DNA of 64,000 nt. Origin: Vibrio gangliei (GTDB lineage Bacteria; Pseudomonadota; Gammaproteobacteria; Enterobacterales; Vibrionaceae). The notes below the pieces were generated by a model that did no database searches, had not been told where the DNA came from, and was given only the letters and a program-made list of their open reading frames with translations. The translations under genes were made by a program, and so were the position numbers. Shown here one piece after another: positions 55,190-64,000 of this stretch (its first letter is position 1; each line of letters begins with the position of its first letter). Location of the stretch: the NCBI RefSeq assembly GCF_026001925.1, contig NZ_AP021869.1, positions 1,798,001-1,862,000 on the forward strand, read 5' to 3'.

Positions 55190-55459
55190 ATGCAAGAGCA
55201 ACCAAAACTAAAAGACTTACTTGAATTCCCATGCCAGTTTACTTACAAAGTGATGGGCTATGCGAAACCAGAATTGCCAGATCTTGTGTTAGGTGTCATT
55301 CAACAACACGCCCCAGGTGACTACTCTCCAAATGTGAAACCGAGTGGCAAAGGCACATACCACTCAGTGTCTGTGACCATCACGGCGACATCGATTGAGC
55401 AAGTTGAAACTTTATATAAAGAGCTTGGTGAAATCGAAATCGTACGAATGGTGCTGTAA
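55190..55459 (+). CDS. ybeD: YbeD (DUF493) family protein
   Basis: The 89-residue protein matches Ybe[49 protein letters not shown] and a C-terminal EIEIVRMVL. It has an ACT-like fold in the solved E. coli structure but no proven function; its constant link to lipB-lipA suggests a role near lipoate metabolism. The ATG at 55190 follows GGAG; the longer frame back to 55115 has no family match. An inverted repeat (TTGATATGT at 54976, ACATATCAA at 55030) lies in the upstream region. Confidence 0.92.
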   Translation: MQEQPKLKDLLEFPCQFTYKVMGYAKPELPDLVLGVIQQHAPGDYSPNVKPSGKGTYHSVSVTITATSIEQVETLYKELGEIEIVRMVL

Positions 55460-55497
55460 TACCGCAACGATATGGTAATACAGCATAAGCAATAATG

Positions 55498-55571
55498 GGA
55501 TCAGCGCCAATATCCTTACATTGATTCCGTATTTACACAGCTGAATTCGGTTTATACTGTTGGCCTGATCC
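55498..55571. promoter_or_regulatory. lipB promoter region flanked by inverted repeat
   Basis: GGATCAGCGCCAA (55498-55510) and TTGGCCTGATCC (55560-55571) are inverted arms with one bulged base. Between and partly over them lie TTTACA (55532) and TATACT (55553), a weak promoter pair with 15-bp spacing. The repeat could be an operator or a leader hairpin. Confidence 0.45.
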
Positions 55572-55621
55572 TTTCAATCGAAACAACGCTACTCTCACAT
55601 TTTTGCTTTAGGACTCTGTGC

Positions 55622-56317
55622 ATGGATAGTCAATCAGAATTAGTCGATACTTTGGAGCTCAACGTCGCCTCTCCTGAACATGTCATCATCCGACAACTAG
55701 GCCGACAAGACTATGAACCCGTTTGGCAAGCCATGCACCGCTTTACGGATGAGCGAAACGCTCAGACCCTTGACGAAATTTGGTTGGTTGAACACAACCC
55801 CGTCTTTACGCAAGGCCAAGCAGGTAAAGTCGAACATCTCCTCAATACCGGCGATATTCCTGTCGTACAAAGCGACCGTGGTGGTCAAGTGACTTATCAC
55901 GGACCAGGCCAAATTGTGGCTTATTTTATGATTGATCTACGCCGTAAGAAGATTGGCGTACGTGAATTAGTCACACATATTGAAAATATCGTAGTCGGAA
56001 CATTAAAAGCATTCGGCATCGAGTCAGCGGCTCGCCCTGATGCACCTGGGGTTTATGTCGGGCCAAGAAAAATATGTTCACTGGGTCTTCGAATTCGTAA
56101 GGGCTGTTCTTTTCATGGCTTAGCTCTGAACGTCAATATGGATTTATCGCCGTTTCTGCGCATTAATCCATGCGGTTATGCCGGAATGGAAATGGTGCAA
56201 GTCAAAGATGTTAATGGGCCAGATTGTGTTCACACGGTTGAAAGCGCACTGATGCAACAAATTACTCAACAGCTTGGATACACCCAAGTTGAGATCACTG
56301 AACAGCTTAGTCATTAA
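55622..56317 (+). CDS. lipB: Octanoyl-ACP:protein N-octanoyltransferase
   Basis: LipB transfers octanoate from acyl carrier protein to the lipoyl domains of dehydrogenase complexes. The 231-residue protein has [18 protein letters not shown], the binding motif [19 protein letters not shown] and the catalytic Lys-Cys region ([24 protein letters not shown]). It precedes lipA, the enzyme of the next step, by 87 bp. Confidence 0.95.
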   Translation: MDSQSELVDTLELNVASPEHVIIRQLGRQDYEPVWQAMHRFTDERNAQTLDEIWLVEHNPVFTQGQAGKVEHLLNTGDIPVVQSDRGGQVTYHGPGQIVAYFMIDLRRKKIGVRELVTHIENIVVGTLKAFGIESAARPDAPGVYVGPRKICSLGLRIRKGCSFHGLALNVNMDLSPFLRINPCGYAGMEMVQVKDVNGPDCVHTVESALMQQITQQLGYTQVEITEQLSH

Positions 56318-56404
56318 GAATCTCCCCAAAAGAGAGTGTCTAATAAAGAACCTCGGTAATGACCTTAGTCTTTATCGAAGTATCGCTATAAATAGTAGGA
56401 AGTT

Positions 56405-57370
56405 ATGAGCAAACCAATCCAAATGGAACAAGGCGTTAAGTATCGTGACGCAGACAAAATGGCATTGATTCCCACCAAAACTATCGCGGTAGAGAAAAGT
56501 GAAATACTGCGTAAGCCTGAGTGGATGAAAATCAAACTACCTAGCGACAGTCAGCGAATTCAAGACATTAAAGCCGCTATGCGTAAGAATAACCTTCACT
56601 CCGTTTGTGAAGAAGCCTCTTGCCCTAACCTTGCTGAATGCTTTAACCACGGTACCGCTACCTTTATGATCTTAGGGGCGATTTGTACTCGTCGCTGCCC
56701 TTTCTGTGATGTTGCCCATGGCCGTCCGAATGCGCCTGAAGCTGATGAACCGCAAAAGCTGGCTCAAACTATCAAAGACATGAAGTTGAAATACGTGGTG
56801 ATCACCTCTGTTGACCGAGATGACTTACGTGATGGTGGTGCCAAGCACTTTGCCGATTGTAACCAAGCCATTCGTGAACAAAATCCACATATCAAGATTG
56901 AAACACTGGTTCCAGATTTCCGTGGCCGTATGGATGTCGCGTTGGAGCTATTGAAAGATAACCCACCAGATGTATTCAACCACAACCTAGAAACCGCACC
57001 TCGCTTGTACCGTCGCGCACGACCAGGTGCAAACTACAAATGGTCACTGCAATTGCTGCAAAAATTCAAAGAGCAGCACCCGCATATTCCAACCAAATCA
57101 GGCTTGATGATGGGTTTAGGTGAAACCAAAGAAGAAATCATCGAAGTGCTAAAAGATCTACGTGCTCACGGCGTGACAATGTTGACCCTTGGCCAATATC
57201 TCGCCCCAAGCCGTCACCACTTACCAGTAGAGCGTTACGTGCCACCTTCTGAGTTTGATGAACTGAAAGAAATCGCCTTAGATCTCGGCTTTACCCATGC
57301 CGCTTGTGGCCCGTTTGTTCGTTCTTCGTATCATGCGGATATGCAAGCACAAGGGATTGAGATTAAATAA
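56405..57370 (+). CDS. lipA: Lipoyl synthase
   Basis: LipA inserts two sulfur atoms into octanoyl-protein to make lipoyl. The 321-residue radical-SAM enzyme has the auxiliary cluster motif [12 protein letters not shown] (about residues 68-79), the radical-SAM motif CTRRCPFC (about residues 94-101) and the C-terminal [10 protein letters not shown] with the conserved Ser. The ATG is preceded by AGGAAG. It ends the ybeD-lipB-lipA group, before a terminator shared with proA. Confidence 0.97.
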   Translation: MSKPIQMEQGVKYRDADKMALIPTKTIAVEKSEILRKPEWMKIKLPSDSQRIQDIKAAMRKNNLHSVCEEASCPNLAECFNHGTATFMILGAICTRRCPFCDVAHGRPNAPEADEPQKLAQTIKDMKLKYVVITSVDRDDLRDGGAKHFADCNQAIREQNPHIKIETLVPDFRGRMDVALELLKDNPPDVFNHNLETAPRLYRRARPGANYKWSLQLLQKFKEQHPHIPTKSGLMMGLGETKEEIIEVLKDLRAHGVTMLTLGQYLAPSRHHLPVERYVPPSEFDELKEIALDLGFTHAACGPFVRSSYHADMQAQGIEIK

Positions 57371-57426
57371 ATAGGCGGAGCTCGTTTATCGGGCGCTTCG
57401 CTGCTTGTAACTCGAAAGGGAAAGGT

Positions 57427-57451
57427 CGAGTTTCGAGTTTCGAGTTTCGAG
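57427..57451. repeat. Heptamer repeat CGAGTTT x3.5
   Basis: Three full copies of CGAGTTT and a final CGAG lie between lipA and the shared terminator. The unit is the reverse complement of the AAACTCG array after prs. Further CGAG-rich sequence (57523-57554) lies on the other side of the terminator. Confidence 0.92.
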
Positions 57452-57459
57452 ATAAGCAT

Positions 57460-57493
57460 AAAAAAGATCGCGGTTTCAATCGCGATCTTTTTT
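57460..57493. terminator. Bidirectional terminator between lipA and proA
   Basis: AAAAAGATCGCG and CGCGATCTTTTT form a perfect 12-bp stem with an 8-nt loop and T-runs on both strands. Confidence 0.92.
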
Positions 57494-57560
57494 GTTTCTA
57501 GTAACTTCGTCTACAGGTACAACCTCGAGCAACGAGTTTCCGAGTCACGAGATTCGGCTG

Positions 57561-58811
57561 TTATGACCTAATCAAATAATCGGCTTTACCCACCCACTTA
57601 TAGCTCGTGAGCTCTTCTAAGCCCATAGGGCCGCGTGCGTGAAGTTTTTGTGTTGATACCGCCACTTCTGCCCCCAAACCAAATTGAGCGCCATCAGTGA
57701 AGCGTGTCGAGGCATTTACGTAGACCGCTGCCGAGCCAGCAGAATTAATGAATAACTCTGCATTACGCAGCGATTCTGTCATGATCGCATCTGAATGGCT
57801 CGCATTATGAACCTGCATGTGATCAATGGCCTCTGCAATGTCAGTTACGACTTTTACGCCAAGCGTATAACTTAGCCATTCCGTATCAAAATCGCCCTCT
57901 TGCGCATCGCGAACTTGAGATACACCTTGCAACAAAGCTTTTGCCTTAGGTTCAGCCACCAAAGTAACCTTATCCCCAAGCTGCTTCGCTAACTGCGGTA
58001 ATAATTGCGCTGCGACTTTTTCATGAACCAGTAACGTATCTAACGAGTTACACGCAGATGGGCGTTGAACTTTTGAGTTTTCAATCACATGAATTGAACG
58101 CTCAAGATCCGCGGTTTCATCCACAAAAATATGGCTAATACCAAAACCACCAATGATCACAGGAATCGTGCTGTTTTCTTTACACATTTTATGTAAACCA
58201 GCACCGCCGCGAGGAATGATCATATCGACATAATCATCCAATTTAAGCAGCTGGGATACCAACTCGCGATCTGGCTTTTCAATGTATTGTACCGATGCCG
58301 CTGGCAATCCCGCTTTTTCAAGGGCAACTTGGATGACCTTAACTAGCTCCATATTAGAGAAAAAGGTTTCTTTACCACCACGTAAGATGCTGGCGTTCCC
58401 CGTTTTTAAACATAGCGCGGCAATATCAATAGTGACATTCGGGCGTGCTTCATAAATCACCCCCACCACACCAAGTGGAACACGGCGCTTCGCAAGCGAC
58501 ATGCCGTTTTCTAATACCTTGCTGTCCATTTCACTACCAACAGGATCATTTAAGCTGATCACATTACGTACATCAGCTGCAATGCCAGCTAATCGTTGCT
58601 CATTAAGCAACAAACGGTCTAATAAGGCATCTGACAAACCGGCTTCACGGCCTAGTTCGATATCTTTAGCATTGGCTGCCAAAATCGCTTTCGCGTTGAC
58701 TTCTAGCTCGTCAGCAATGATGGATAATGCTTGATTCTTTTGTGCTGTCGAAGCGGTGGCTAATTGGTAAGAGGCTTGTTTTGCCGCTTGGCCCATTAAT
58801 GTTAAATCCAC
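57561..58811 (-). CDS. proA: Gamma-glutamyl phosphate reductase
   Basis: ProA reduces glutamyl-5-phosphate to the semialdehyde in proline synthesis. The 416-residue aldehyde-dehydrogenase-fold protein has [40 protein letters not shown], the catalytic Cys in [13 protein letters not shown] (about residue 263) and the C-terminal [24 protein letters not shown]. The GTG at 58811 is chosen as start because AAGGA lies seven bases before it and it gives the family N-terminus; an open frame extends 40 codons further upstream into proB. It follows proB by 25 bp. Confidence 0.95.
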   Translation of the reverse strand: MDLTLMGQAAKQASYQLATASTAQKNQALSIIADELEVNAKAILAANAKDIELGREAGLSDALLDRLLLNEQRLAGIAADVRNVISLNDPVGSEMDSKVLENGMSLAKRRVPLGVVGVIYEARPNVTIDIAALCLKTGNASILRGGKETFFSNMELVKVIQVALEKAGLPAASVQYIEKPDRELVSQLLKLDDYVDMIIPRGGAGLHKMCKENSTIPVIIGGFGISHIFVDETADLERSIHVIENSKVQRPSACNSLDTLLVHEKVAAQLLPQLAKQLGDKVTLVAEPKAKALLQGVSQVRDAQEGDFDTEWLSYTLGVKVVTDIAEAIDHMQVHNASHSDAIMTESLRNAELFINSAGSAAVYVNASTRFTDGAQFGLGAEVAVSTQKLHARGPMGLEELTSYKWVGKADYLIRS

Positions 58812-58836
58812 AATATGTTCCTTTATGCTTTCTTTT

Positions 58837-59991
58837 TTATTCTTGAATAACCACGAGGTCATCGCGATGGACAATCGTCGCACCATATTCATAGCCAAGA
58901 GTGGCTTCAATCTCGGTGCTGTGCTTTCCAATCAAGAGCTCTAATTCGGTATTGGAGTAACTGACGATTCCTTTTGCCAACAACATACCGTGTTGATCTC
59001 GAATACGTACTACATCACCGCGAGAAAAGGTGCCTTTGATTTGCGTAATGCCTTTCGCAAGTAGGCTACTGCCACGCTCGATCACAGCGGCAGCCGCCCC
59101 ATCATCTATCACTAAATCACCGACAGAAGCTGGACCGGCTAAAATCCAACGCTTACGGTTTTCCAGTGACTCTTCTAGCGCAATAAAACGGGTGCCTTGA
59201 GGTTTATCACTGACGAGATCAACAATCACATTTGGGCTACTTCCCGCCGCAATCACCACTTCAATGCCAGTACGTCGTGCAATATCGGCCGCTTGCAACT
59301 TAGTTGCCATGCCTCCCGTACCTAATGTTGTCCCGCTACCACCAGCAATTTTACGCAGCGTTTCATCAATGGTTTTAACTTCTCGGATCAGTTCAGCATT
59401 CGGGTCTTTACGTGGGTCGGCAGTAAACAAGCCGGATTGATCGGTCAGTAACAATAATTTATCCGCGCCACACAAAATACCGACAAGTGCAGACAAGTTA
59501 TCGTTATCACCGACTTTAATCTCGGTGGTTGCAACCGCATCGTTTTCATTCACCACAGGCACAATGCCATGTTCAATTAACGCATTAATGGTGTCTCGTG
59601 CATTTAAAAAACGTTCTCTATCTTTCAGATCGGCACGTGTTAACAACATTTGCCCGATTTTGATGCCGTATAACTCAAACAAGGATTCCCATACTTGAAT
59701 CAAACGGCTTTGCCCGACCGCCGCTAATAGTTGCTTACTTGCCATCGAGTTAGGTAATGCGGGGTAACCTAGGTGCTCTCTTCCTGCCGCAATCGCACCA
59801 GAAGATACAATCACAATTTGATGACCTTGATTTTTTAGTTCAGCGCACTGACGAACTAAATCAACCATTCTTACTTTATTGATTTCTAAAGTGCCACCCG
59901 TTAGCACGCTAGTGCCAAGTTTTACAACAATAGTTTGTGATGCTTTATGTTGGTGGATATCACTTTGCATGGAAGAGGATTGAGCCGACAT
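58837..59991 (-). CDS. proB: Glutamate 5-kinase
   Basis: ProB phosphorylates glutamate in the first step of proline synthesis and is normally feedback-inhibited by proline. The 384-residue protein has the amino-acid kinase domain ([83 protein letters not shown]) and a C-terminal PUA domain (about residues 290-370). The N-terminal extension [19 protein letters not shown] is slightly longer than in E. coli. It is transcribed with proA. Confidence 0.96.
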   Translation of the reverse strand: MSAQSSSMQSDIHQHKASQTIVVKLGTSVLTGGTLEINKVRMVDLVRQCAELKNQGHQIVIVSSGAIAAGREHLGYPALPNSMASKQLLAAVGQSRLIQVWESLFELYGIKIGQMLLTRADLKDRERFLNARDTINALIEHGIVPVVNENDAVATTEIKVGDNDNLSALVGILCGADKLLLLTDQSGLFTADPRKDPNAELIREVKTIDETLRKIAGGSGTTLGTGGMATKLQAADIARRTGIEVVIAAGSSPNVIVDLVSDKPQGTRFIALEESLENRKRWILAGPASVGDLVIDDGAAAAVIERGSSLLAKGITQIKGTFSRGDVVRIRDQHGMLLAKGIVSYSNTELELLIGKHSTEIEATLGYEYGATIVHRDDLVVIQE

Positions 59992-60076
59992 GAGTTTCCT
60001 GTCAAAGATAAAAAAGTAATAGTAAAAATATCCACTTGTTGTATCAATACGGGAGCTATTTCACAAGTAAAAGATA

Positions 60077-60108
60077 AGGCGTGTTAGGGATTATCCGCCA
60101 ACACGCCT
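60077..60108 (-). terminator. Hairpin between crl and proB
   Basis: AGGCGTGTT and AACACGCCT form a perfect 9-bp stem with a 14-nt loop. TTTTT follows on the + strand; on the minus strand a weaker T-rich run follows. It probably ends crl transcripts before proB. Confidence 0.6.
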
Positions 60109-60165
60109 GAGTTTTTCGGTTAATTTCAATTTTGTTGAAAGAAAATGATGCTGAAGTGGCTTGGT

Positions 60166-60552
60166 TTACAAAGTATCAACAGAATTCTTGTGCAGGCTAA
60201 CGGTAAAGTCATAATCACCAGACAACACTTTGACTAATTTCTGATGAAAATCTTCCAAAGTTCTTTCTACTTCTTGTTGTGCCTTTTCTGGAATAGCGAT
60301 GTCAAGCCAGTTGCCTTTCTCGTCATATTGACCCAGTGTGTAATTGGCAATGAAAGTATCATCTTGTTTTTCTAATTGTAGCCACCACCCCCAGAATTCA
60401 CGTTTTTCAGGTGACTTTTTGTCATTCACACAAACAGATAAGCAATCAAATAGGTACGCGCCCGCTTCACATTCGCCTTCACGCAGATAAGGACCAATGG
60501 CTTTTAAGGATGTCATTAAACGATAGTGAGTCGGTGCAGATGGTTCAGTCAT
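60166..60552 (-). CDS. crl: Sigma-S assembly factor Crl
   Basis: Crl binds sigma-S and helps it join RNA polymerase, favouring stationary-phase and stress genes. The 128-residue protein has the conserved core AIGPYLREGECEAGAYLFDCLSVCVNDKKSPEKREFWGWWLQLE (about residues 18-61) and the DFHQKL region near the C-terminus. The ATG at 60552 follows GGAGA; the frame is open a further 20 codons upstream. Its position between frsA and proB is the same as in E. coli (with phoE absent). Confidence 0.93.
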   Translation of the reverse strand: MTEPSAPTHYRLMTSLKAIGPYLREGECEAGAYLFDCLSVCVNDKKSPEKREFWGWWLQLEKQDDTFIANYTLGQYDEKGNWLDIAIPEKAQQEVERTLEDFHQKLVKVLSGDYDFTVSLHKNSVDTL

Positions 60553-60640
60553 TATGATTCTCCATAGCATAATTACAATGAGCGGGGAGCATTCATTCCA
60601 TTCACCCCGCACACCATAGTTAACTATTTGATCACAATTG

Positions 60641-61885
60641 TCACTTATTTAGCGCACTTTTCAGCCAATCAACCGCGGAAGTGAGCGCTTGATCATACCC
60701 TTGTGAAAGTGACTTTGTTTTCAATTCCAAACACTTGCCACCTTGACTAAACATAGCAAGGCTTTGATTATCTTTTTTCGACCCCACAGGATCCCCTTCT
60801 AATCCCAGCGCCAAAATCGGCACAGGCGTTGCGCGCCCAGCCAATAAACCTTGCGACTTCAATGACCAAGCTCGAACTTGTTTTGAAAAGCTGAAAATAT
60901 CGACGGATTTCTTACCCATGCGTGACGCTAATGCATCTAAATACATTTTCGGCATCATGCCAAATTTTTCTGAGCTGGATAGTAAATCATGAATCGGTGC
61001 CCCAAGCGCAACGCAGGCTTTAACTTTGTCTTGCTCAATAAAAGACAAACGCGCCATCACATTGCCGCCAAAGCGAAAACCCAATAAGCCAACGTTATGA
61101 TGATCAACCCAAGGAATATTCGGCAGCTCGTTCAGTACCGCTTGATGCAAATAACTTGAATCTTCTGTAAGCGTCCAATGCGCATTAGCACCAATCCCAG
61201 GCATATCAACCGTTAATAGACCGATGTTATGCTTGGCGAGATAATCTCGAAACAATCGCCACATATCCGTTTGCAAGTTATCAATACCGGCGCTCACCAT
61301 CACGATAGGCAAAGACTTTTCAGTATGAGGCACATGCAACGTTGCCATGATCTTGTTATTTTTGTATGGAATTTCTAGAGCCTTAGTAACATATGGGCTC
61401 AGTTCCATTGCTTCTTTATAAACTTTATTGACAAGTATTTGAGCTTGGATCGATAAATTATCGCCTTTCAAATGCGGGTAACTAGCCACGCTGAAACATA
61501 AGCTCGCTAAGTAGAGCTCATCCGATGCCGCCTCGCCTTCTTTTAACGAAGCTTTTTTCTGATGTGAAACACCTTGTTGCGTCCATTCATAAGCCCAGTT
61601 TCCCGGTCGATATCCAGCCACCGTATCAAGCCAATCAGGATGATTATGTTTATTCCCTGAACTGGCAATCCGCGCTAAAACAGATTCAATTTCGATGGGA
61701 TCAAGCCCTTGCCAAATCCACTGCATGCGTCTCAGCGCTCGATACCAGGCGCTTTTCGTTCTTTGCTGATTTTCTTCTAGTAAAGCTTGGCTTTCAGACA
61801 AATACCCAATCAAGCTCGAGGTCTCTTCAGCATGCTGGTGTTTCTTGAATAAGTTTTCTGATAAATTTTTGCTGCTTGGCTCCAA
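60641..61885 (-). CDS. frsA: Fermentation-respiration switch protein FrsA (alpha/beta hydrolase fold)
   Basis: FrsA was found as a partner of the glucose-specific enzyme IIA that affects fermentation. The 414-residue protein matches the family: SKNLSENLFKKH, MQWIWQGLDPIEIESVLARI, YRPGNWAYEW, SVASYPHLKGD, VDMPGIGANAHWTLTEDSSYLHQAVLNELPNIPWVDHHNVGLLGFRFGGNVMARL. The usual nucleophile elbow GxSxG is GFRFG, so the Ser is replaced by Arg and simple esterase activity is doubtful, as in E. coli FrsA. The start is TTG at 61885 with GGAG seven bases before it. Confidence 0.91.
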   Translation of the reverse strand: MEPSSKNLSENLFKKHQHAEETSSLIGYLSESQALLEENQQRTKSAWYRALRRMQWIWQGLDPIEIESVLARIASSGNKHNHPDWLDTVAGYRPGNWAYEWTQQGVSHQKKASLKEGEAASDELYLASLCFSVASYPHLKGDNLSIQAQILVNKVYKEAMELSPYVTKALEIPYKNNKIMATLHVPHTEKSLPIVMVSAGIDNLQTDMWRLFRDYLAKHNIGLLTVDMPGIGANAHWTLTEDSSYLHQAVLNELPNIPWVDHHNVGLLGFRFGGNVMARLSFIEQDKVKACVALGAPIHDLLSSSEKFGMMPKMYLDALASRMGKKSVDIFSFSKQVRAWSLKSQGLLAGRATPVPILALGLEGDPVGSKKDNQSLAMFSQGGKCLELKTKSLSQGYDQALTSAVDWLKSALNK

Positions 61886-61943
61886 GAGATATCTCCACTG
61901 CTGGTGTCAAAAGAACAGAATCTAAGAAATTGGAAATGATAAG

Positions 61944-62219
61944 TTAAGCAATCAAATGCTTCCACTGTGTTTGACGATCTAAATACACCACAGCATAGCT
62001 GCACACAGGGCGTACTTTTTTACCTTGTGCTTCTACATCCGACAGCACCGTTTCCATTAATACCTTTCCGCAACCCTGGCCACGCAATTCATCAGGAACA
62101 AAAGTATGAGTGATGGTCAGAACCCCATTACTTTCTAGATAATCTAAATGTGCCCAAAAATTATCGGCCACTTCCACCTCATAACGACATAAAGATGAAT
62201 CATGCTTAAAGTTCGCCAT
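61944..62219 (-). CDS. Small GNAT-like N-acetyltransferase (YjdJ type)
   Basis: The 91-residue protein fits the small GNAT domain of the YjdJ/DUF family: YEVEVADNFWAHLDYLESNGVLTITHTFVPDELRGQGCGKVLMETVLSDVEAQGKKVRPVCSYAVVYLDRQTQWKHLI. The acetyl-CoA-binding motif is RGQGCGKVLM (about residues 45-54). Its substrate is not known. The ATG follows AGGAG at seven bases. It lies upstream of frsA by 58 bp in the same direction. Confidence 0.85.
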   Translation of the reverse strand: MANFKHDSSLCRYEVEVADNFWAHLDYLESNGVLTITHTFVPDELRGQGCGKVLMETVLSDVEAQGKKVRPVCSYAVVYLDRQTQWKHLIA

Positions 62220-62311
62220 TATCTACTCCTGTAAAGTCATCAAATCAACTCGTTCGACGATTGTTAGTTAACCTCACTAGAATAGCGTGAATCGGTTTGA
62301 TCTTACCAATA

Positions 62312-62346
62312 AAAAACCCTGCACCGATATGGGTACAGGGTTTAAA
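62312..62346 (-). terminator. Rho-independent terminator of gpt
   Basis: On the minus strand AAACCCTG pairs with CAGGGTTT around a 14-nt loop and is followed by a T-run, 45 bp after the gpt stop codon. It separates the purine genes from the acetyltransferase-frsA-crl group. Confidence 0.82.
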
Positions 62347-62390
62347 TATAATCAAATTAATCATCTATAACCAAAAGGCTTGGCGAGAGA

Positions 62391-62855
62391 TTACTTTTGC
62401 TTACGATTCACTGGCTCTTCAAATTGAAGCGTCATATCCCAAGGTTGCTCGATCCAAGTATCTTGAGGAATATCAACGATGTACTCATCCACAAGCTCTT
62501 GACCTGCCGGTTTTGCACAAACTGTCACCAATTTCGCTTTCGGATACATTTTACGAATATGACGTGCCGTATCACCACTGTCGACTAAATCATCAACAAT
62601 CAGGAAACCTTCACCATCACCTTCGATAGTTTTAAGCACACGCATATCACGTTGATGATCATGGTCGTAGCTTGAGATACAAATGGTATCAACGTAACGG
62701 ATGCCCAGTTCACGCGCTAAAATCGCAGCAGGTACTAAACCACCACGGCTCACACCAACAATACCTTTCCACTGCTCAGCTGGCATTTGCTTGGCCGCTA
62801 ATTGACGACAATACATTTGCATGTTGTCCCAAGTGATAATGAATTTGTTACTCAT
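62391..62855 (-). CDS. gpt: Xanthine-guanine phosphoribosyltransferase
   Basis: Gpt converts xanthine and guanine (and hypoxanthine weakly) to nucleotides with PRPP. The 154-residue protein has [61 protein letters not shown] and the PRPP motif [20 protein letters not shown] (about residues 82-101). It lies 52 bp downstream of the purine permease in the same direction, a transport-plus-salvage arrangement, and is linked to frsA-crl as in E. coli. Confidence 0.96.
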   Translation of the reverse strand: MSNKFIITWDNMQMYCRQLAAKQMPAEQWKGIVGVSRGGLVPAAILARELGIRYVDTICISSYDHDHQRDMRVLKTIEGDGEGFLIVDDLVDSGDTARHIRKMYPKAKLVTVCAKPAGQELVDEYIVDIPQDTWIEQPWDMTLQFEEPVNRKQK

Positions 62856-62907
62856 AATATAAAACCTGCTTTGTTTTTGTTTCTAAGATGCAACAGCACT
62901 TTGGCTA

Positions 62908-64000
62908 TTAAGCACCTGTAAGAATGAATTTCAACAAGAAAACGATAGCCAATACCCAAACACCAGGATGCACATCGCGTGCCTTACCGCTCAATAATTT
63001 GATAGCTGCGTAAGTCACAAAGCCCATCGCAATACCTTCTGCAATCGAGAAAGTCAGTGGCATTAATAAGCAAACCACAGCAACAGGAGCCGCTTCACTT
63101 AGGTCATCCCATTGAATGTTCACTAAGCCTGAAAGCATCAAGATTGCCACGTAGAATAATGCACCGGTAGTCGCATAGGCTGGCACCATACCCGCTAATG
63201 GCGAGAAGAATAAAGCAAGAAGGAACAAAATGCCAACCACAACTGCAGTTAAACCAGTGCGGCCACCAACAGCTACACCCGCTGTACTTTCTACATAAGA
63301 CGTTGTGTTTGATGTACCCAATAATGCACCAATTGACGTTGCCGTTGAGTCAGCTAAAAGCGCTTTGTTTAAACGAGGAATTTTGCCATCTTTACCCACA
63401 AAGCCCGCCTTATTTGCTACACCAACCAGAGTACCGGCTGTGTCAAACAAATCGACAAATAAGAACGCAAATACAACTGAAATCAAGCCCACATCAAAGA
63501 TAGATGAAAAGTCTAACTGTAAGAAAGTCGGAGCCATGCTTGGTGGAAGAGAAACGATACCATGGTATGCGACATCACCAGCGATAACACCAATCGCGGT
63601 AATAGCAAGAATGGCGATCATAACTGCTGCTTTAAAGCCACGGTGTACCAATACGATGGTTAATACGAAGCCTAACGCACCTAAAATAGCAGGAAGAGAG
63701 GTTAAATCACCCACACCAACCAGTGTTGCTGGGTTACCAACTACAATACCTGCGTTTTTAAGTGAAATAAGCGCAAGGAATAAACCGATACCCGCTGAAA
63801 TACCTAAGCGTAATGACATAGGAATAGAATTGATAATCAACTCACGGATTTTGAATAGGCTTAAAATAATGAAAAGTACACCAGAACAGAATACTGCCGC
63901 CAGTGCGACTTGCCATGTGTGCCCCATACCGAGTACAACGGTATAGGTAAAAAATGCATTCAAACCCATACCCGGTGCTTGAGCAATTGGGTAATTTGCA
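62908..64000 (-). CDS. Purine (hypoxanthine/guanine) permease, AzgA-type NCS2, cut by window end
   Basis: The frame remains open to base 64000, so the N-terminus is missing. The visible 360 or so residues contain the NCS2/AzgA pattern: APGMGLNAFFTYTVV, LGISAGIGLFLALISLKNAGI, FAFLFVDLFDTAGTLVGVANKAGF, ALLADSTATSIGALLGTSNTTSYVESTAGVAVGGRTGLTAVVVG and SIAEGIAMGFVTYAAIKLLSGKARDVHP. AzgA-type proteins import hypoxanthine, guanine or adenine by proton symport. The adjacent gpt gene supports a guanine/hypoxanthine role. The start codon lies outside the window. Confidence 0.92.
   Translation of the reverse strand, partial: ANYPIAQAPGMGLNAFFTYTVVLGMGHTWQVALAAVFCSGVLFIILSLFKIRELIINSIPMSLRLGISAGIGLFLALISLKNAGIVVGNPATLVGVGDLTSLPAILGALGFVLTIVLVHRGFKAAVMIAILAITAIGVIAGDVAYHGIVSLPPSMAPTFLQLDFSSIFDVGLISVVFAFLFVDLFDTAGTLVGVANKAGFVGKDGKIPRLNKALLADSTATSIGALLGTSNTTSYVESTAGVAVGGRTGLTAVVVGILFLLALFFSPLAGMVPAYATTGALFYVAILMLSGLVNIQWDDLSEAAPVAVVCLLMPLTFSIAEGIAMGFVTYAAIKLLSGKARDVHPGVWVLAIVFLLKFILTGA

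Noticed and set aside
58812..58931. N-terminal extension of ProA by 40 residues
   Set aside because: It overlaps the end of proB, and the GTG at 58811 has a good ribosome site and the family N-terminus.

Overview
This window is a chromosomal segment of a gammaproteobacterium, almost certainly a Vibrionaceae member. The reasons are the gene orders hemA-prfA-prmC-sirB2-sirB1-kdsA, lolB-ispE-prs, miaB-ybeZ-ybeY-ybeX-lnt, leuS-lptE-holA / rsfS-rlmH-mrdA-mrdB-rlpA-dacA-ybeD-lipB-lipA and proB-proA / crl-frsA-gpt, the large Met/Leu/Gln tRNA cluster next to ubiF-miaB, and a Vibrio-type ERIC-like element. Base composition is moderate in GC and no phage or complete insertion sequence was seen. Nine genes appear to start at GTG or TTG: lolB, prs, pth, ybeZ, lptE, rsfS, rlmH, proA and frsA.

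Layout. 1-4.7 kb: 3' part of a copper ATPase (copA), a TraB/GumN-type secreted protein, an RNA methyltransferase and a divergent MFS exporter/MarR regulator pair. 4.7-5.1 kb: tRNA-Pro followed by two decayed tRNA-Pro 3' fragments, each with its own hairpin. 5.2-7.0 kb: smrA and rluF. 7.0-11.4 kb: yefM-yoeB toxin-antitoxin module, then a YbhG/F/R-like tripartite exporter with a divergent TetR regulator. 11.5-11.8 kb: tRNA-Leu and tRNA-Cys. 11.8-16.1 kb: iron locus with an esterase, a TonB-dependent siderophore receptor and a divergent AraC regulator around a Fur box. 16.1-18.5 kb: ybaK, an ERIC-like element and a 5'-nucleotidase lipoprotein. 18.7-24.2 kb: the hemA-to-kdsA operon. 24.4-29 kb: lolB-ispE-prs, pth and ychF.

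29.2-31.3 kb: eleven tRNA genes (Met-Leu-Gln-Met-Leu-Gln-Leu-Gln-Leu-Gln-[decayed Gln]-Leu) with repeated, strongly structured spacers. 31.4-39.7 kb: lactonase-like protein, ubiF, then miaB-ybeZ-ybeY-ybeX-lnt (tRNA modification, rRNA maturation and lipoprotein acylation). 40-43.4 kb: two carboxylate transporters, a DASS family protein and DcuC, with an M20 peptidase gene reduced by an in-frame internal deletion between them. 43.6-57.4 kb: YbeL-like zinc ribbon protein, leuS, lptE, holA, rsfS, rlmH, the cell elongation and peptidoglycan genes mrdA-mrdB-rlpA-dacA, then ybeD-lipB-lipA. 57.5-64 kb: proB-proA, crl, frsA, a small acetyltransferase, gpt and a purine permease cut by the window edge.

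Most of the window is conserved housekeeping sequence. The least explained signals are in non-coding DNA: covarying hairpins in front of every tRNA-Leu of the cluster, the tRNA-Pro fragment array, two heptamer arrays of exactly six units each placed at the ends of genes, and long hairpins between leuS and lptE and between miaB and ybeZ. The siderophore locus, the deleted peptidase and the apparent absence of nadD at its usual place are the main gene-level points of interest.
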